Position numbers and translations under genes: made by a program. The notes under the pieces were generated by a model, which saw only the letters and a list, made by a program, of their open reading frames with translations, ran no database searches and was not told the origin of the DNA. This document shows, piece after piece, positions 20,790 to 48,206 of a stretch of DNA of 64,000 nt (positions are counted from its first letter, which is position 1; every line of letters begins with the position of its first letter). Source of the DNA: Epinephelus fuscoguttatus (Eukaryota > Chordata > Actinopteri > Perciformes > Serranidae); the NCBI RefSeq assembly GCF_011397635.1, contig NC_064769.1:20353207-20417206 (forward strand). The letters run 5' to 3'.

Positions 20790-23700
20790 TTACTTTTTCA
20801 CCAGCTGGATAACGTCTTCATCCTCCAGCACGTGGTCCTTGCCCACCTTTTGAGGGTTGTGTTTCACTGATGATCCCCACACGAGTGCGCTGAAAGAGAA
20901 AATATATTGAAATGATTGAATGATTTAAGGCAATAAACAGGATGCACGCTTCATTTTCCACCATCTTAGAACCACAAAAAAAGATGAAAGAGCTCATTAT
21001 ACAGTAATCCACATCTTAATTACAGCAGAAAATAATTGATACAGATACTATGACGCTTTCTTTGCTGCAGCAACAATGGTTCTGCACTATAAAGTAACCT
21101 ACAGGGTGCAATGATATCCTTTAGTTACAAAGGCTTCCTAATCGCATGTGTCACTCTTTGACCCTTTAATTCCCTTGAGGATAGGTAATGCTCAGCAGCA
21201 CTAACGTATTGACTGATTGACGATCTTAGCTCTCCCATTTGGAGATGGTGGTGCAACACATCATCTCAGATCCTAATCTACATTCTCGAATTAATGCTTA
21301 TCTGGCGTACCTCTCCATAAAGAGGGTAATGGCTGTGATTAAAGCGACTGTGTTGTTTTAAACCATTCGATGATCACTTGTCTTTCTGGTATACAGTATC
21401 TCTACTGATGCCTTTTATCAAGCAGGAGTGTGGACTGGAGCAGATTAATAATATTACACATCTAAATGATCGTCACCTGATTACTGAATAAAAATTCACA
21501 ATGCCAGCAACTAAAGGTAGCTTTATGTGGAGTGACTCTATTTCAAATATTCTGTCTATATAAAGACTACGGTTTCTAGATATACTTAAACATTTTTGTG
21601 CGTTATATCTAATGCTGCATTCACATGGAATCAGGCAGACACAACACCTCCTGGACAGCATGGGGAAACAGAATAGGAGGATGTAAAACAAAATATGCAT
21701 GTAAATATATTGCGATCCTGATGTACAATATATGAAATAAAATTACAGGCAGCATGGTGGTGCAGTGGTAAGCACTGTCGCCTCACAGCAAGAGAGTTGT
21801 GGGCTCGACCCAAGTGCCTTTCTGTGCGGAGTTTGCATGTTCTCTCTGTGTCAGTGTGGGTTTTCTCCAGGTACTCTGGCTTCCTCCCAAAGTCCAAAGA
21901 CATGCAGGTTAATTGGTGACTCTAAATTGGCCGTAGGTGTGAATGTGAGTGTGAATGGTTGTCTGTCTCTATGTGTCAGCCTTGTGATAGTCTGGTGACC
22001 TGTCAAGGGGGGCATCCTGCCTCTCACCCAATGTCAGCTGGAATAGGCTCCAGCCCCCCGGCCAACATGAAAAGGATAAGTAGGTAATTTATTCTATTAT
22101 TCTAGTAATGTCCAGTAATTGTCCAGATCCGCCATGTTTTCTTCTGTGTGTTAGGGAGCTACGTGATATCCTGTATTTACCCTCATACTCTTGTCCACTA
22201 AAATGCTATTCAGTTGCCGTCTACCATCTGACGTAGTCCATGTGAAAGCAGCATAACTAACCATTCCTCCCTTTGAGGCTGACGCACTAAACCTTTAAAG
22301 TTTCAGTTCACCACAAAATCAGAAATACATATTTTTACTCTTATCTGTAGTGCTATTTATTGGCCTAGATTGTTTTGGTGTGAGTTGCTGAGTGTTGAAG
22401 ATATCAGCCACAGAGATGTCTGCCTTCTCTTGAAAATAATGCAACCATATGGCAAGTAGTTTGTGGTGCTCAAAGCAGCAAAAAATATATTTGAAAAACT
22501 CAACAGCAATGTCTCTTTCCAGAAATCATGACCCAGTTACTCAAGATAATCCACAGACCTTGTTGTGAGCAGTTTCATGTAGGAACTATTTTCTTTCTAC
22601 CAAACTACACCTGCCAGCAGAATCACTGTGCAGGGGGCAGCATGGATCTACCGCTAGCTCACCAACGCCACTGGGTTTTTTTTACAATGTACTTTGTTGG
22701 TGCTTTGACCGCCTCTAGCTATGTGCCTTCTGGTTGCATTATGATTGAGAGAAGGCAGACATCTCTATGGCTGATAACTCAAACACTTGTCAACTCAGGC
22801 TAAAACAATCTAGACTGATAAACAGCTCTACAGGTAAGAGGAAAAATGTGCTTTTTGGGGTGAACTGTCCCTTTAAGACATGATGAAATAATAAGGAGGG
22901 AGGAAAAAAAACGTATCTAGGGAGACCTGATAAAAATCTATGTGCTTGGGACACAAAACTCCCTTTAAAAGGTGAAAAATTGATGCCAAATCTTCAGTAC
23001 TCACTACTTAAGTTCTTTGATGAGGTTTTTGTGAATCTTTAAGCAGAAATCCTCGACAGAGGTTCGTCCGTCAGGCAGCACAACAGGAGACGTGTAATCG
23101 GGAAGCTGGCCTTTGGGTTTAGTGTAGCTGCAAATAAACACATGTCCAAAGTCAAATCTTCCAGGCTGAACCAACAAAAATTAAATTTCACATACAGTAG
23201 ATTCTTCATTCTGCACCACTGATATCCCCATCTCCCTTTCGCCTCCCTTTCACACCCCCTAGTGGTGATTGTAAAAACAACTCTTACATGCGCACAAGCC
23301 TGAGGTAGTCCCACATCCTCTCTAGCAGGTCATCAAAGTTCCAGCGGTGGTGGGCCGAGATGGGTACACAGTGGGGCACCTTGTAGATGATGTCGAGCTC
23401 CTCGATGGAGATCTGATCGATTTTGTTGAGCACATAAATGCACGGGATGTAGACCCTGTTGACAAGAGACTGTCAGTGGCTGCTGTCTGTGACATTTCTG
23501 CACTGTCAGCAAACATTCTGAAGTGAATTCGCACCTTTTTGTTGTCTGCTTTAACTGTCATAACTGAACTGAAAAAACATCCAGCAAATAATTACCAACA
23601 ATTCAAGCTGCTTTCAACCTTTTACTGCATTTACCAGCAGCATTTGTTTAACTGCATGTGAGCTGTTTCAGGCTCAAGGTGTCAGATACTACAAACCAAA

Positions 23701-26700
23701 TGTATATTTTCCTTGAATGTTAAACAAGCTTATAACAAACACTTCATTTAGTTTATTTATTGTAGCAAGGTCATTTCTGATTCATGGGAAGTAGTGTGTG
23801 TGAGTGTTGAGCAAAATTTTGAACAGAACATTACAAATTTCCGCAACCCGACCCGACACCACAAGATCTGCAGCCCAAACTGAAACTGTAAATCCTATAG
23901 TAACCACGAGCTGTAATTTGGTTAAGCAGCATGTTTAAAGTGATCATATTGGGCCATTTCATACATATGAAACTAAGACATTATAATTTAAAACAAAGGT
24001 ACATCAGGAAATATAATTTAAATGAATATTTTTTGCTTATTCTCATCATGCTGAACAGCACATCTTCACAGTTAATGTGCCTGATTAGAGCGGCTCTCAT
24101 ATTCCAGCTAGCACAGAAAACAGAGCTGCCACACTTGAAAAGCAGTCCGAGGATTAAACCATCAAGTTTAATAATCATTATCCTCATTTTATATTGATAT
24201 ATTCATAATGCAACACAGCTATCTAACCTGCATGTTCTTTTTTTTCCACCAAGAACCGTACCTGGACAAAATATCATCTTCTCATCGCCTTTTTCTGGAC
24301 AACCCACCAGGTACCTGACCCGATGCAGGACTTTTCCTGTGAATTCTTTGTTTCTATAAAACTGCAGGTATGTGGATTATTGCACTGTTACATTTTTTGT
24401 ATATTTTACATAAAGAATATATTTGGGTATATATTTCTTTTACAACAGTTTATTTGCCACATTGCAATATAGTGTGCATAATGTTCTCTCTCATTCAACT
24501 CTTTTTCCCCCTGGGAAGGCACAGAGAGCATTTATGCAGGAGAGACTCGAGGAAGCTTTTTCATTACAATTGCAGTGAGGCTTTGCTGCTGCCTTGTCTA
24601 GTGCCTTGCAATAAAATGCAGCTAGAGTGTCCTGAGAAGTGAGGTTTTTGTCTAATATACAACACAGCAGAGACCTGAGACGCATGCCCCACCCTATATT
24701 ATCCATAGTTTTTCAACACATATGCTCAGTTTTTATACCTAACTACAATGAGGAATGGTAATCCTTTTGGTTTTTACGCAAGAGGTGACATTGCTTAACT
24801 CCACTTTATACGTTAATGCATTTCACACGTATTAAAATAATGGTAAGTAGTCTGAAAATGCAAGTGTAGCTGGAACCCATAAATAGCATTTTCAAATTTA
24901 TCTGCACTGGTGTAGTGGGAACTGAAATGGGATTTAAAAATGCAAGCAGGCCACACCCACAGGGAATGACTAAGAAGGGCCCATTCTGGCACTTCAGCAG
25001 CTTACCGATTTCCCTCCACGACGTCAATGAGGTCATCAGCTGTGGAGTCACTGCGCAGAGTGATGTCGGCATTGTGGATCTTGTACTCCGCCAGGATGCT
25101 CTTGACGGTATCAGCATCCAGCTCGCTTTGTGCACACTAAGGAGAGAGGGGAGGACAGGTGTGATGTCAATCAACACAAGATGGTGAAACAATGAAAAAG
25201 AAGCTATTAATGAAAATCAGTAACATAATATAGAGCCGAAGACAATGGTATTTCCCAAACATAAAATAAATGCGGATATTCTGCAACAGGACAGGGGAAT
25301 AAATGTGCAGGAGCAATTTAGTGAGGTGTAATCTTATACATGTCCACCAGAGAGCGGCATTGAAAAGTGTTTCAGTGTTAGCGAGGTGATAAAACCTGAA
25401 AGCTTTATACGACTTCTTTGTATACACACACACCTTGGTTATTAAAGGCTTCCACATGTTTGTTTAAACTAATGGGATGCCCATCATCAAAATGAAAAGA
25501 CAATCGACTACAGACATCCTTGACAACTACAATCCTGCATGTCAAAACACGGCAAGCAAACAGCAATATTATGGGACATCCTTCAATTGACTATCAACTT
25601 ATAGAGTGATGATTCTCGTCATGATAATCTCAGTTTCGGCTTATCAGTGGGTTGAAAGACAAGTAGACAACCAGCATTTATAACACTGTCACACACATAA
25701 CACACTAAAACAAACAAAAACTCTTTAGAGCATTAAATTATTCATTTCAGCGACTCGTCTAAATGGGAAAATGTTGAGACATTAGTTTTTCTGTATTTAA
25801 ATTACTCTCATTCTACGTGACATACTGTAGCTGTGAAGTTGATGCCTCCTTTATCCTTCTTCTTGAAGCCGATGTTGGGTGGTTGCTTGTTCAGTCGGAT
25901 GCCAAAGCCTTCCAGCTCATGTTCTATTAGCTTCTTATGACCAAGAGGCTTCAACACATCGAGCACTATCAGGATTAGGTTGCAAGTTCGAGCCACTAAA
26001 ACAGAAAGACAATCAGAAATTGGTTTCATTTATCAATGACAACTTGTCTCAGTCTTGGCAGAAACATCACTGATCATGTCATTACCTGCAATGACCTGTC
26101 TGCCTCTTCCCTTGCCATCTTTGGCCCCCTCAATGATTCCTGGGAGATCCAGGAGCTATAGGGAAAGACACAAAAAAGAAAATTAGCAACCCACTGAAAA
26201 CATACCAAACTTAAAATGCTTTTGAGGTTCCTAATCCTAACAAACAACACACTCTTGTACCTGAATTTTGGCTCCTTTGTAGCGAATGACTCCGGGTACT
26301 GTTGTAAGAGTGGTGAACTCGTAGGCAGCAACCTCAGAGTACACACCTGCGAGGTTACTTAGCAGTGTTGACTTGCCGACTGAGGGAAAACCAACGAAGC
26401 CGATTCGAGCATCACCGGTTTTTGCAACATCAAAACCTAAAAGACAAAATAAAGACAGAAACTTGAATCAACAAAATATCAACTATGATGCTTTAGATAA
26501 CAGAAAAGTAGGGTTAGGTACTGAACTTAGTACTTTTAAGGGGGCAGACCGAATTACTTTGGAGTACTGATTCATGTTGAATCAATCAATGCCAATTTTC
26601 TGTATCTGACAGCCTTCACATTTTGGCTGTGGCTGCCCGAGCTGATCGCAGCCACAATGCAGGAATGCAGTGTAGCAGCGCCAGGTTGACACCTTATCTG

Positions 26701-28612
26701 TGTCTAGACTGCATATGTGTTTTTCACTGGCAAATCTCAAGCAACAGATATGCTGTCATTTTAATCCATATAGCTGTCTGCATCGGCTCTGTGCAGGCTC
26801 GCATCTGCCCAGAGATCAGCACACTCTGCTCTGGTTTGTAATCTCCAGACTTTTGCCTGTCAGCTGGAAGTTTGGAATTATTTTTATAAACTGAAATGAC
26901 ATTTTTTTTTTTAATCACAGAGAGAATATCGTACTGAAAAATAGGTACTGTTAGGTACCGATGCTGAATTATAAGTACCAGTTCAGGTTCAAATGTGAAA
27001 GGTGAAACCAGGGTTGGAAATTAGCACCAGCCAAATGCTGTTAAAAAATGTAAGTGTATGTAAGTAAAAATATGTAAATGTGAAGTGTAACTGTGACCAA
27101 CCTGACAGAAAAAGCTTCAATGCATGGTCGTCCAAAAAAACCCAAACAACTTAGATAAGAGTAGAAACTGCACTGAAAGTATTCATGATTTTACCTTCTC
27201 CTGTTGCACCCCCACTGCCTCCCTTTGGTGTGATGAGCTCCCTCCTCAGTTTGGCAAGACGAGCTTTGAGCAGACCCAAGTGGTGAGCTGTGGCCTTGTT
27301 CCTCTGCGTCCTGGCCATCTATAACAAACAGGAACAACACCAGTGTGAGGTTTTGTCCTTTACATGACAGTTTTACAGTAATCAATATGTCAAAGACAGT
27401 TTTAACTGTTTAAAGTCCAATAAAAACTAAAGATTACACAACTTGAAAAAAAAGGAAAAAAAAGAACTTGTGATGAGCTGTGGATAAACTCTGGAATACA
27501 TTTTTGCATAGAAAGAAGTCCATACATTTAGTATCACATAACTTACATTGGAAATGCAGTAAGAAGGAAATCTTTTAAAGGCCATAAACAGGAAGGCTCA
27601 TTAAAATATACAAAAGCAATTTCAGTGTTCATACAGGCACCTGACTATTGTTTTAAGACATGTAATTCCTTTAAAGTAAGGAGCTGGCAGGATACAAGAT
27701 AATGATGACTAAGGAACATGGAGATCTTAACTGACTTGTGTTGAAACTGTTTTAATGTGAGGTTTCCCTTTACCTAGCCTCTGTATCATCACCTGCTCAG
27801 TCCAAGTCAGCACCAAATCTAAAGTTAACTAATGCGAGGTTATCACTAAACCTAAGGATCATAGCTAGGTTCAAGTTTCTTCTTGCATTATCTCTGCACA
27901 AGTACTTTGAAATGATCCAGATAAACTAATAACACTATACTACATAGCTCCATCTCTAGCTAAGCCCTCACACAGCAATTCAGTACTCAAAAGGTTATCG
28001 TTCAAGGCTCCTTACAAACAATTTAAACGTTAAATGCAGGAAATGACCACTGTAAGACAATACTGTGATACTGTTTTCATGTCAGATTCTGTTACACTCC
28101 ATCATCGCAGCCCGACACACTCCATTGAAAACGCTGGTTACTATGAAACGGTTGTCTGTCATGTTAACATCATGAACATTATTACTAAGGTTGGATTTTA
28201 CTGTGTGTGCCAGGGACAACACACACTGGTGTATGTAGCCTGTAACGTCGCGCGGTCGGTCAACCGTCACAGTCAAACACAATCTGGAGTCAGCTCTAAC
28301 CATATGTAAGCTAACGTTACTGACGTATGGATTAGCAACGTCCTCTGACTCTGATTAACAAGACACAAACAAGGTGACTGAGTAAGTAAAGAAACTTTTT
28401 TAATACACTATAACTTGTCAAGACACTGTGAGCCAAAAATATTAAGTGTTATACGTGGCCCAGCTGTGGGAGCTAGGCTAACGGTTGCTAGCGTTAACAG
28501 CTAGCTAGCGGTTAGCATGTAGCTATAACGTGACTGACTCACAGGGTTAAAAAGCCGGCTACTTGTACCTTACCTCATTTTCGATCTCTGCTATTTTGGC
28601 AAGTATACTCAT
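20790..28612 (-). CDS. drg1: Developmentally regulated GTP-binding protein 1 (DRG1), complete, 9 exons
   Basis: DRG1 is an OBG/DRG-family GTPase stabilised by DFRP1 (ZC3H15) and linked to ribosomes and growth control. Minus-strand coding exons are 28574-28612, 27195-27318, 26261-26436, 26086-26155, 25826-25995, 25006-25136, 23288-23455, 23005-23127 and 20790-20889. All phases close to 366 residues, against 367 in human. In order: an N-terminal helical region with [15 protein letters not shown], whose lysine 21 matches the JMJD7-hydroxylated Lys22 of human DRG1; G1 [10 protein letters not shown]2 region [11 protein letters not shown]3 DLPG; the DRG-specific insert [16 protein letters not shown]4 NKID; G5 SAHHRW; and a C-terminal TGS domain ([15 protein letters not shown] to [10 protein letters not shown]). 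It is DRG1, not DRG2, by the [11 protein letters not shown] and ITPKGG segments. The start ATG has a GTCACC context. Confidence 0.97.
21749..22091 (+). mobile_element. Fish SINE-like repeat (GGCAGCATGGTGGTGCAGTGG head)
   Basis: It lies in drg1 intron 8. The head GTGGTGCAGTGGTAAGCAC resembles a tRNA A-box and TGGGCTCGACCC a B-box. It is followed by the long, strongly kept body found in many fish genomes (GGAGTTTGCATGTTCTC, GGTTTTCTCCAGGTACTC, CCAAAGACATGCAGGTTAAT, TGTGAATGTGAGTGTGAAT). The copy is moderately diverged and ends near AAAAGGATAAG. Confidence 0.7.
22293..22876. mobile_element. MITE with about 50-base inverted ends, drg1 intron 8
   Basis: The left end CTTTAAAGTTTCAGTTCACC..TTACTCTTATCTGTAG is the inverted match of the right end CTACAGGTAAGAGGAAAAA..GGTGAACTGTCCCTTTAAG. 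Inside, GATGTCTGCCTTCTCT is mirrored by AGAGAAGGCAGACATC. No coding capacity is present. It is a common type of fish non-autonomous DNA element. Confidence 0.7.
26510..26995. mobile_element. GGTACTGA-type MITE in drg1 intron 2
   Basis: The left part holds GGTACTGAACTTAGTACTTT and GAGTACTGATTC. The right part holds CGTACTGAAAAATAGGTACTG and GGTACCGATGC, giving loosely inverted GTAC-rich ends. Limits are approximate and the copy is old. Confidence 0.4.
28310..28515. promoter_or_regulatory. TAACGTTAGC-type motif cluster, drg1 intron 1 and 5' region
   Basis: GCTAACGTTA (28310-28319), GCTAACGGTTGCTAGCGTTAAC and AGCTAGCTAGCGGTTAGC words (28477-28516) sit in the CpG-rich start of drg1. The same motif occurs at the left-edge and stard7 promoters. 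Confidence 0.45.
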
Positions 28613-28756
28613 GGTGACAGAGATTCCTGAGTACAACCAGTGTTACCGAAAGAAGTTAAAAAGATTTTACATGGAAGTTGGCTAAGTTAGATGTTGTTTT
28701 AGCATGCACACTGGTTCACACCACGCAAGTACCGCGGTGTGCTGCTTCGCGGGAAA

Positions 28757-28766
28757 TCTCGCGAGA
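28757..28766. promoter_or_regulatory. Perfect TCTCGCGAGA promoter element of drg1
   Basis: This ten-base palindrome lies 145 bases upstream of the drg1 ATG in a CpG-rich stretch. TCTCGCGAGA is a known vertebrate housekeeping-promoter motif, bound by BANP when unmethylated and also linked to Kaiso. It fits a TATA-less promoter for a widely expressed GTPase. That it is active in this fish is inference. Confidence 0.75.
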
Positions 28767-29896
28767 ACTTAGTCGAGGCTCTGCCCAGTGCGTTGACTAA
28801 CAGGACAAAAATACTAAAGAAGGGGAAAACAGTATCTACTTAAAGATTAAACCGTGCATCAGGTCTTTTATATTAATGAGGGACAGTGGTAGAAAATAAT
28901 AAAGTATATTTATATATTTTATATTTAAGTACTGCACTTAAGTAGCCTGCATTTGTTGTGACAGCCAAATTGTACTTGAATATTTCTCTGTTTCTCTTTT
29001 AGGGACTGATCTTTACCTGTCAGAGGAGGTAGGTGTCTGGCCTCTAACTTCTTTTATTATATGTTTTTTTCTCCCTGAGTGACTGTATTAGTTAATTGGT
29101 TATTAGATTTTAAAAAGGTACCCTTTGACATTTGAAAGCGAAAAGCTGAAGTCAAAATCCCAGAGTAAAAAAAAAAACCTTGATTTTCCACGCTTGTTGT
29201 GCATGCTGGTTATTTTACGCAACCTTTAATTTTTGGCAACATTTAAATGATACAAAGAATAACGGAATTTTGATGAAATATCACTGTTTAAAGGTTAGTT
29301 TGGTCATGTTCTTTTTTCTGATAGAAGCCTTCGTCCCACATAATGTGTTCAAGGATAATTGAAAATGTGAAAATCCAACAATAATTTCTGTTTTTACAGT
29401 TTCTGGCTGTGACAAATTGTGTCATTTTAGCAATGTTTGAAATCGGTTGTAAAATAAATACAAAATACAGCCCCTCCTCTAAGCCAAATTAAAAAACATA
29501 AGCCCCTCCCCAGTGCTTAAAAATTATTTGACATACCTCCCCCTTTTTGCACCAACCCCTCCCTTCTCATAAGTAACGAACACTCCCTTATGCTACTTGA
29601 TGCCCCTACATTGCATTTCAGAGGCAATTCTTGTACCCTACATTTTACTCTGCTGCATATATTCTACTGATACAATCGCTAGTTGAGATTTTATGCAAAA
29701 AACATATGGAATTTAAAGTCTTATAGAATAAAATGTGTTGTGAAAGATCAAACCAGTCCCTCCCTACCTTTGTGGCTTGTGTCCCTTTACAAAAGGCAAC
29801 TGTCTACTTTGAGACCCCCTCATTGCAGGTCACAGATGTTTGTGAGGTGTTAGCGGTTGCACCATTGAGACATATCCCATCTTCATTTTGGATTTC

Positions 29897-29900
<4 letters not shown>

Positions 29901-29937
<37 letters not shown>

Positions 29938-29951
29938 GATAACTATAACTA

Positions 29952-29989
<38 letters not shown>

Positions 29990-30000
29990 CATACATACAT
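29901..30000. repeat. Compound microsatellite (TA)n, (AACTAT)n, (TA)n, (CATA)n
   Basis: A TA run at 29901-29934 and a second at about 29956-29984 are separated by TAGATAACTATAACTATAAC and followed by CATA repeats. The ORFs read through it are artefacts of the repeat. Confidence 0.95.
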
Positions 30001-30256
30001 AGAAGGCAAAGAACATGCTTCCCTACCCCATTAAACATCTCACTCCCCCAGATTTATCTTGTAATCCTTCGGAAGGGTCCGGCCCCAAGGCTGGGAACCA
30101 CTGACTTAAACTACTGTACCTAACTGTATATTAAGTTGTTAAAACTAGCTACATGCCAACCAGCTGCAATAGTAAAATACTGTTTACATATTAATGCATA
30201 ACAATCTAATAATGTTGTCAAAGGGGTCATTTTTCTAGTGAGTACTTTTACTTTGA

Positions 30257-30563
30257 CATGGTAAATGGACCTGCACTTGTATAAACTTTTCTAGTCATCT
30301 GACCACTCAAAATGCTTTTTACGAGTCACATTGACCCATTCACACACACACATTCATACAGTGGTGGTCAAGGCTGCCATACAAGGTATCACCTGCTTTT
30401 CAGTGAAGTTTCTAATACACTCACACACTAATGGAACAGGCTGCAGAAGCAATTTGGGATTCAATATCTTGCTCAAGGATACTTCTACATGCACTTTGAA
30501 CATTGAACCACTGATCTTCCAATTAGTGGATGACCTGCTCTAACTTCTGATTCACAGCTGCCC
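30257..30563 (-). mobile_element. tRNA-derived SINE
   Basis: On the minus strand it starts GGGGCAGCTGTGAATCAGAA with an A-box-like TCAGAAGTTAGAGCAGG and a B-box-like GGTTCAATGTTC, then a body containing GTATCCTTGAGCAAGATATT and CACACACATTCA-type segments. It ends in the word read on plus as GGTAAATGGACCTGCACTTG. Together these mark a widespread fish SINE. The copy is diverged. Confidence 0.7.
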
Positions 30564-31792
30564 CGCATACTTTGAGCATTTTTTTGCCAATAACACTTCT
30601 GGTAATGTAGGATTTTTACTTGCAATGGTGTATTTTTACATTTTGGTGTTGGTACTTTATAACTAAAACAGTATGTCTAACACCACTGATGGTAACCCTC
30701 CTACAGTCTGAGCGGAAGGGAAACGCTCCTCTTGTTTTGTCTCCTGTGTGACGCAGGGAATTAAGTCTCTTAAATATTTTCTAAAAAGTGAATTCCCAGG
30801 ACATAGACTGACTCTTAATTATCCATGATATTTGGATTACCAAGAATTAGTCTCGCCACTTTTCCATTTTAATTAGATTATTTTGATTGATTTGAGCCTG
30901 TACCTCTGGGAGTCTGTATTTACAGAGCTGCAGTGTGGTGGTGTGAAATTAAGACCAAGCCAGTGGCTGATCCTGTTAGCTTTACATGTTTAATGAAATG
31001 CTGTTAACATAGTAGTGAAAATATGTTTTGGTGTGTATGATTTGTATATTCATATGGATGAATCTAGGGTTACAGGACAGGCATTTGTGTACTGTATACT
31101 TGGGCTTTGTCTTGTGTATATATTGCCATTGTGCATCAGCCTTTATTGTATGGCCGAATGTAAGAGGGAATCTTGAGTGGGTGGTTTTTGTGTGATGACA
31201 CCTCCAACACAGCTGTGGACTATTATGCACATATGGGCTGTATTTAAACAGAGTGTCACTTTATGATTGTTGACAGTGATGAAGTGGTAATTAATGAGAT
31301 GGGTATTATAGTGGGAAGATTTGCAGGTTCATGAGGAGGAAGTGGGTGTACTCTCCTATATATTCCAATGGCTTTTTGGCTGATAGATGGGTATTAACGG
31401 CCAGGAAAGAGGTGGGTATACCCTGTATACCTGCGTATACCCTCCACTACTTCACTGATTGTTGAATATGTCTCGAGAAAAGTTGACAACTTTTTAATAA
31501 ATCTATTCAGAGGTGATATGAGTGTGAGGGAATTAACTTTTTTCTTTGATTCAGCCTCTCACAGTCTGAATTAGGATGCCTACAAGTTACTGTCTTGGGT
31601 AAATTTACCCTGTATAGACACCTCCTGGTCGGTCAGTGACAAATCAAGAAAGGCTGTCACACAAGATCAAATTAAATTAAACTGAAAAGTGATTCTGACC
31701 ACAACTTATACAGTTACATATCAGAGTAACAGACACTTAATACGACTTCTCACACAATAAAGAAAGAACACAGTCCAGTCAAATTGTATATT

Positions 31793-31813
31793 TTTATTGT
31801 TTAATTGTTTATT
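31793..31813 (-). terminator. Candidate kcnn2 poly(A) signals
   Basis: Two AATAAA hexamers on the minus strand (plus TTTATT at 31793 and 31808) are followed in minus sense by a T/GT-rich stretch (TGTGTTCTTTCTTTATTGTG). Use of this site would give a 3' UTR of about 1.75 kb. Confidence 0.4.
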
Positions 31814-33562
31814 GTTTAAGTCGCATACAGTATAATCTCTCATTGGTTTCTATGTTGCTGAAGTTTGTGGACTGAACATCTGTCATATTGTTGACCATCT
31901 GATTGACATATTGGTTAGTGGGTGGGCTGGTCGAACAAGTTCAGTGCTGCTGATTTGATGATCTCCTCTGACCCATGCTATGCTCCGTGAACCTTTGAAA
32001 AGGTTGCATTAACATCTATGTTCATACGGTGAATATTAATGTCTAGAGGGTATACTGGCCACATCAGGGCTTTTCACACAGCTGACACAGAGACAGACTG
32101 TGTGAAAGGCCAAGGAGGATATTTCAGTCAAATTTAATATATCTTAATTAGATTTTTTTGACATTAAACTCAATAAATGCCAGCCGCTGTAGGTAGATGT
32201 ACCAGTTCGGCTCTTGAATATTGCTCTTCCAGCTCAGCCAACAGCGTCATCTAAAGCCTTTGCTGTAAAAAATAAATGCAATCTGAAGAATAATGTCATT
32301 TTTAAATAGCCTACAATCAAGTTCAGGAAAGAACCTAACAGACGACTTTGTGTATGTATCTGAACTCCAGTCCAAGAAATATTGAACCATGTGCTAAATA
32401 TGCTGAATCTGTCGTTTCATACGTCCCCGTCGTTGTTTGATTAGTTGTAGGAGGTGTGCTTATCCTCATTAAAATATATAAAAATAGGCATTTTCTTTTC
32501 AAAAGGTAGATACGGTTTCAGCGAGTTGTTGTTCAGCATCTGTTGTTGCCCAGCTGGGGTGACAGCAAGCATAAATAGCACAGGAAGGAAGGACAGGAGG
32601 TGAGACACAGCATGATGAGGGGTAATGACTGAGTTTGTGATCACTCATTTCTGTAGACCTCAACAGGTCTATGCTTCTGTGTGACAAACAAAAAAAAGGG
32701 CTTTAACTTGATTCAACACTAGCCACAACTCGAGAATTGACAATAATAAACCCATGCCCAAACATCTCAAATGTTCTGCTTTTAATGAGCAACGCATCTT
32801 TATATCATACGTCAGTCAGCATTGAAGTGCATTGATTAAAAAGTAAGTGCAAGTACAGATTTTGATGCATTCATTTTGACTAGAGGATTAAATTATTTGC
32901 AACGTCGCCCCAAAAATAGTCATTCTACAGGGGCACTCTGCAAAAGAAAACCGCTATAGTTGATGCTGTTTCTAACCTAAAAGATATATGCTTTTTTTCC
33001 TCATTTCAAGCTTTTTAAGTTATCTCTGAGTGACAGTGTGCAGGAGCGATTTTCATCTGCCATCTGCTCTCAGTTCACTCCAGTCCATCAAACACAGCAC
33101 TTTTCCCCAATATCACTGTCATGCTCCCTGACTGATTTCTCAGTGGTTTCTCAGTTTGCTTAGAGGAACACGGCAACTGAATCAAGCCAGCAGAAGCACA
33201 AAGTCTGTGAGAAGCACTATTTTAGTGCAATAGTTTCACACATGGTAACCTTGCCACCTAAAACTGGCTATCTCTGCATAGAGATGGAGTAGAGTTCGTA
33301 TCATACCCCCATCGATAGGCCTTTTACTGAGGGAAGCGCCATTATTTGTGGTCATGTCACCAGAGCAAGGATAACATCATCTTTTGAGGTAATAAAAAAC
33401 AAATAACAGCATGAAGTTATCCATTAAAATGCATTGTCCCCAGTATCTTGGATTCTGTCATCAGAATTTGGATAATACTTATTGAAACCATAAGGCTTTA
33501 CGATAAATGCAACTTGGCCATATGATGGCAAAAGTCTTCAGTGGAGGCATTCCCCTTGGACT

Positions 33563-48206
<14,644 letters not shown>

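Larger units (their letters stand above)
28800..33562. other. Intergenic interval plus likely kcnn2 3' UTR
   Basis: No protein-coding exon is visible between the drg1 promoter and the kcnn2 stop codon. The interval holds TA/CATA microsatellites, a tRNA-derived SINE and, from about 31.8 kb upward, a probable kcnn2 3' UTR. The AT-rich, low-repeat stretch at about 30.73-30.96 kb could be conserved noncoding DNA, but I cannot test that here. Confidence 0.5.

Noticed and set aside
29733..30016. ORFs rich in Ile-Tyr repeats on both strands
   Set aside because: Produced by the TA microsatellite.
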